This document shows, piece after piece, positions 63,406 to 64,000 of a stretch of DNA of 64,000 bases. Each line of letters begins with the position of its first letter. The first letter of the stretch is position 1. Below the pieces are notes generated by a model. The model saw only the letters and a list, made by a program, of their open reading frames with translations. It had not been told where the DNA came from and made no database searches. Source of the stretch: a bacterium (GTDB lineage: Bacteria > Myxococcota_A > Bradymonadia > UBA7976 > UBA1532); the NCBI GenBank assembly GCA_030427205.1, contig JAUHXC010000016.1, forward strand, positions 158,625 through 222,624, read 5' to 3'. Both the position numbers and the translations under genes were made by a program.

Positions 63406-63915
63406 GTGGCGCTGGCCCTGGCCACGCCACCTCGCGACGCAACGCCCGTCCCGCCGACCCGGCCGGCCGCCGAAGACGCAGCTTTGGGCGGTGAGTCACC
63501 GCCGGCCGAGCCTGCTCGCGAGGCAACGCTCTGGATCTGGACCCGGGCGCACGCCGAGGGTCGGGCTTTGGCCCACGAGCCGCCGCCGGCCGCGCCCGTT
63601 CGCGAGGCAACGCGCGCGATGCCGACCCGGTCGGCCGCCGACGCTCCGCCTTTGGGCGACGATCCGCCGCCCACGGGCTCTTCTCGCGAGACAACGGCCG
63701 CGATCCCGACCCGGTCGGCCGCCGACGCCCTGGCTTTGGTCGACGATCCGCCGCAGGCCGCGTCCGCTCGCGAAGCAACGCCCTGGATCCCGACCCGGTC
63801 GGCCGCCGATGGGCTCGCTTTGGTCGCCGATCCCGCCGCGGCGGCCCAAAAACCGACGACAATGCGCCCGGCCCCGCCTCATGTAACCACCTCCCCCGTC
63901 AAGGGGGTGATGTAG
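63406..63915 (+). CDS. Possible repeat protein (84-bp repeats, coding status uncertain)
   Basis: A GTG-started frame of 169 codons beginning 3 bases after the exonuclease III stop spans the 84-bp repeats. Each repeat gives 28 residues starting RE(A/T)T and containing IPTRSAAD and ALVDDPP. No ribosome binding site is seen, other frames are open too because the period is a multiple of three, and no family is recognised. Confidence 0.25.
   Translation: MALALATPPRDATPVPPTRPAAEDAALGGESPPAEPAREATLWIWTRAHAEGRALAHEPPPAAPVREATRAMPTRSAADAPPLGDDPPPTGSSRETTAAIPTRSAADALALVDDPPQAASAREATPWIPTRSAADGLALVADPAAAAQKPTTMRPAPPHVTTSPVKGVM
63433..63852. repeat. Tandem array of five 84-bp units
   Basis: Units begin at 63433, 63517, 63601, 63685 and 63769, each exactly 84 bases after the last, with CGCGAGGCAACG at the start of each (one to two changes). 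The third to fifth units are much more alike than the first two: all contain GACCCGGTCGGCCGCCGA. No spacers lie between units, so it is not a CRISPR array. Confidence 0.9.
63891..63909. terminator. Hairpin C5/G5 downstream of the repeat array
   Basis: CCCCC (63893-63897) and GGGGG (63903-63907) pair around GTCAA. Weak terminator candidate for the exonuclease operon or the repeat frame. Confidence 0.3.
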
Positions 63916-63944
63916 TTCGACGTGATAGCCGAGGCTGTGGGCAT

Positions 63945-64000
63945 GTGGGCAACCCGCAGGGTTGTCCAAACCCTGTGGGCAGGCCGAAGGGCTGTCCACA
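63945..64000. repeat. Two homologous hairpin repeats at the right edge
   Basis: TGGGCAACCC-gca-GGGTTGTCCA (63946-63968) and TGTGGGCAGGCC-gaa-GGGCTGTCCACA (63974-64000) are two near-perfect stem-loops of the same design, the stem differences being partly compensatory. A third TGTGGGCA lies at 63936. The family probably continues past the window. Confidence 0.7.

Noticed and set aside
63433..63852. CRISPR array
   Set aside because: Units are contiguous with no spacers and 84 bases long; no cas gene in the window.

Overview
The window is very GC-rich (about 70 percent by eye), gene-dense and free of recognisable mobile elements, tRNA or rRNA genes. Its gene content points to a Myxococcota or Bradymonadales-like deltaproteobacterium. 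The signs are many lipoproteins with an LxxC lipobox, thrombospondin type 3 calcium-binding repeats, a MYXO-CTERM-like C-terminus, Cys-rich CxxDxxCPxG modules, multihaem cytochromes, large numbers of two-component proteins, and many genes joined by ATGA/GTGA/TGATG stop-start overlaps.

Layout. 1-9.9 kb: a truncated amino acid permease, a one-haem lipoprotein with a possible copper-monooxygenase fold, an OmpA-family protein flanked by two paralogous lipoproteins, a small conserved protein with a LysR regulator, and a lipoprotein nuclease/phosphatase. 10-13.3 kb: a methyltransferase and a lone urocanate hydratase. 13.4-18.9 kb: a tightly overlapping four-gene signalling operon (unknown protein, sigma-54 activator, TPR histidine kinase, atypical receiver). 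19-19.9 kb: a degenerate sirtuin and an AT-rich CATATGCCAT repeat. 20-26.7 kb: an APC permease fused to universal-stress domains, and an Lhr helicase carrying an odd repeat-encoded insertion. 26.8-30.6 kb: a MacB/LolD-type ABC transporter with a Cys-rich periplasmic insertion and a Cys-rich lipoprotein partner. 33.4-38.5 kb: threonine aldolase, a TPR-like lipoprotein, and a Mla-type lipid ABC transporter with two different ATPases and two different permeases. 38.5-42.6 kb: two thrombospondin-type-3 surface proteins. 42.8-48 kb: HIU hydrolase, a TetR regulator, and a cytochrome c / PAS kinase / Rcp1-like receiver operon. 48.2-50.3 kb: an operon starting with a lipoprotein that has a von Hippel-Lindau (VHL) beta domain, then a small lipoprotein and an outer-membrane protein. 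50.4-53.3 kb: RlmN, MTA phosphorylase and a PfkB kinase. 53.7-63.4 kb: methionine aminopeptidase, a SUMF1-type protein, an alpha/beta hydrolase, envelope proteins, a TonB-dependent receptor and exonuclease III. 63.4-64 kb: an exact-period 84-bp tandem repeat and the beginning of a hairpin repeat family.

The most unusual items are four. First, the Mla-type transporter: its two ATPases carry complementary defects (one lacks the catalytic Glu, the other has a ruined signature motif), as expected of an asymmetric heterodimer. Second, the bacterial VHL-domain lipoprotein keeps every hydroxyproline-pocket residue I can align except one Tyr-to-Phe change. Third, a sirtuin has lost its NAD-binding GAG motif while keeping its catalytic His and zinc Cys. 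Fourth, a short iterated word (GATGSCATC) occurs far more often than base composition predicts, in clusters that lie between genes and inside coding sequences.
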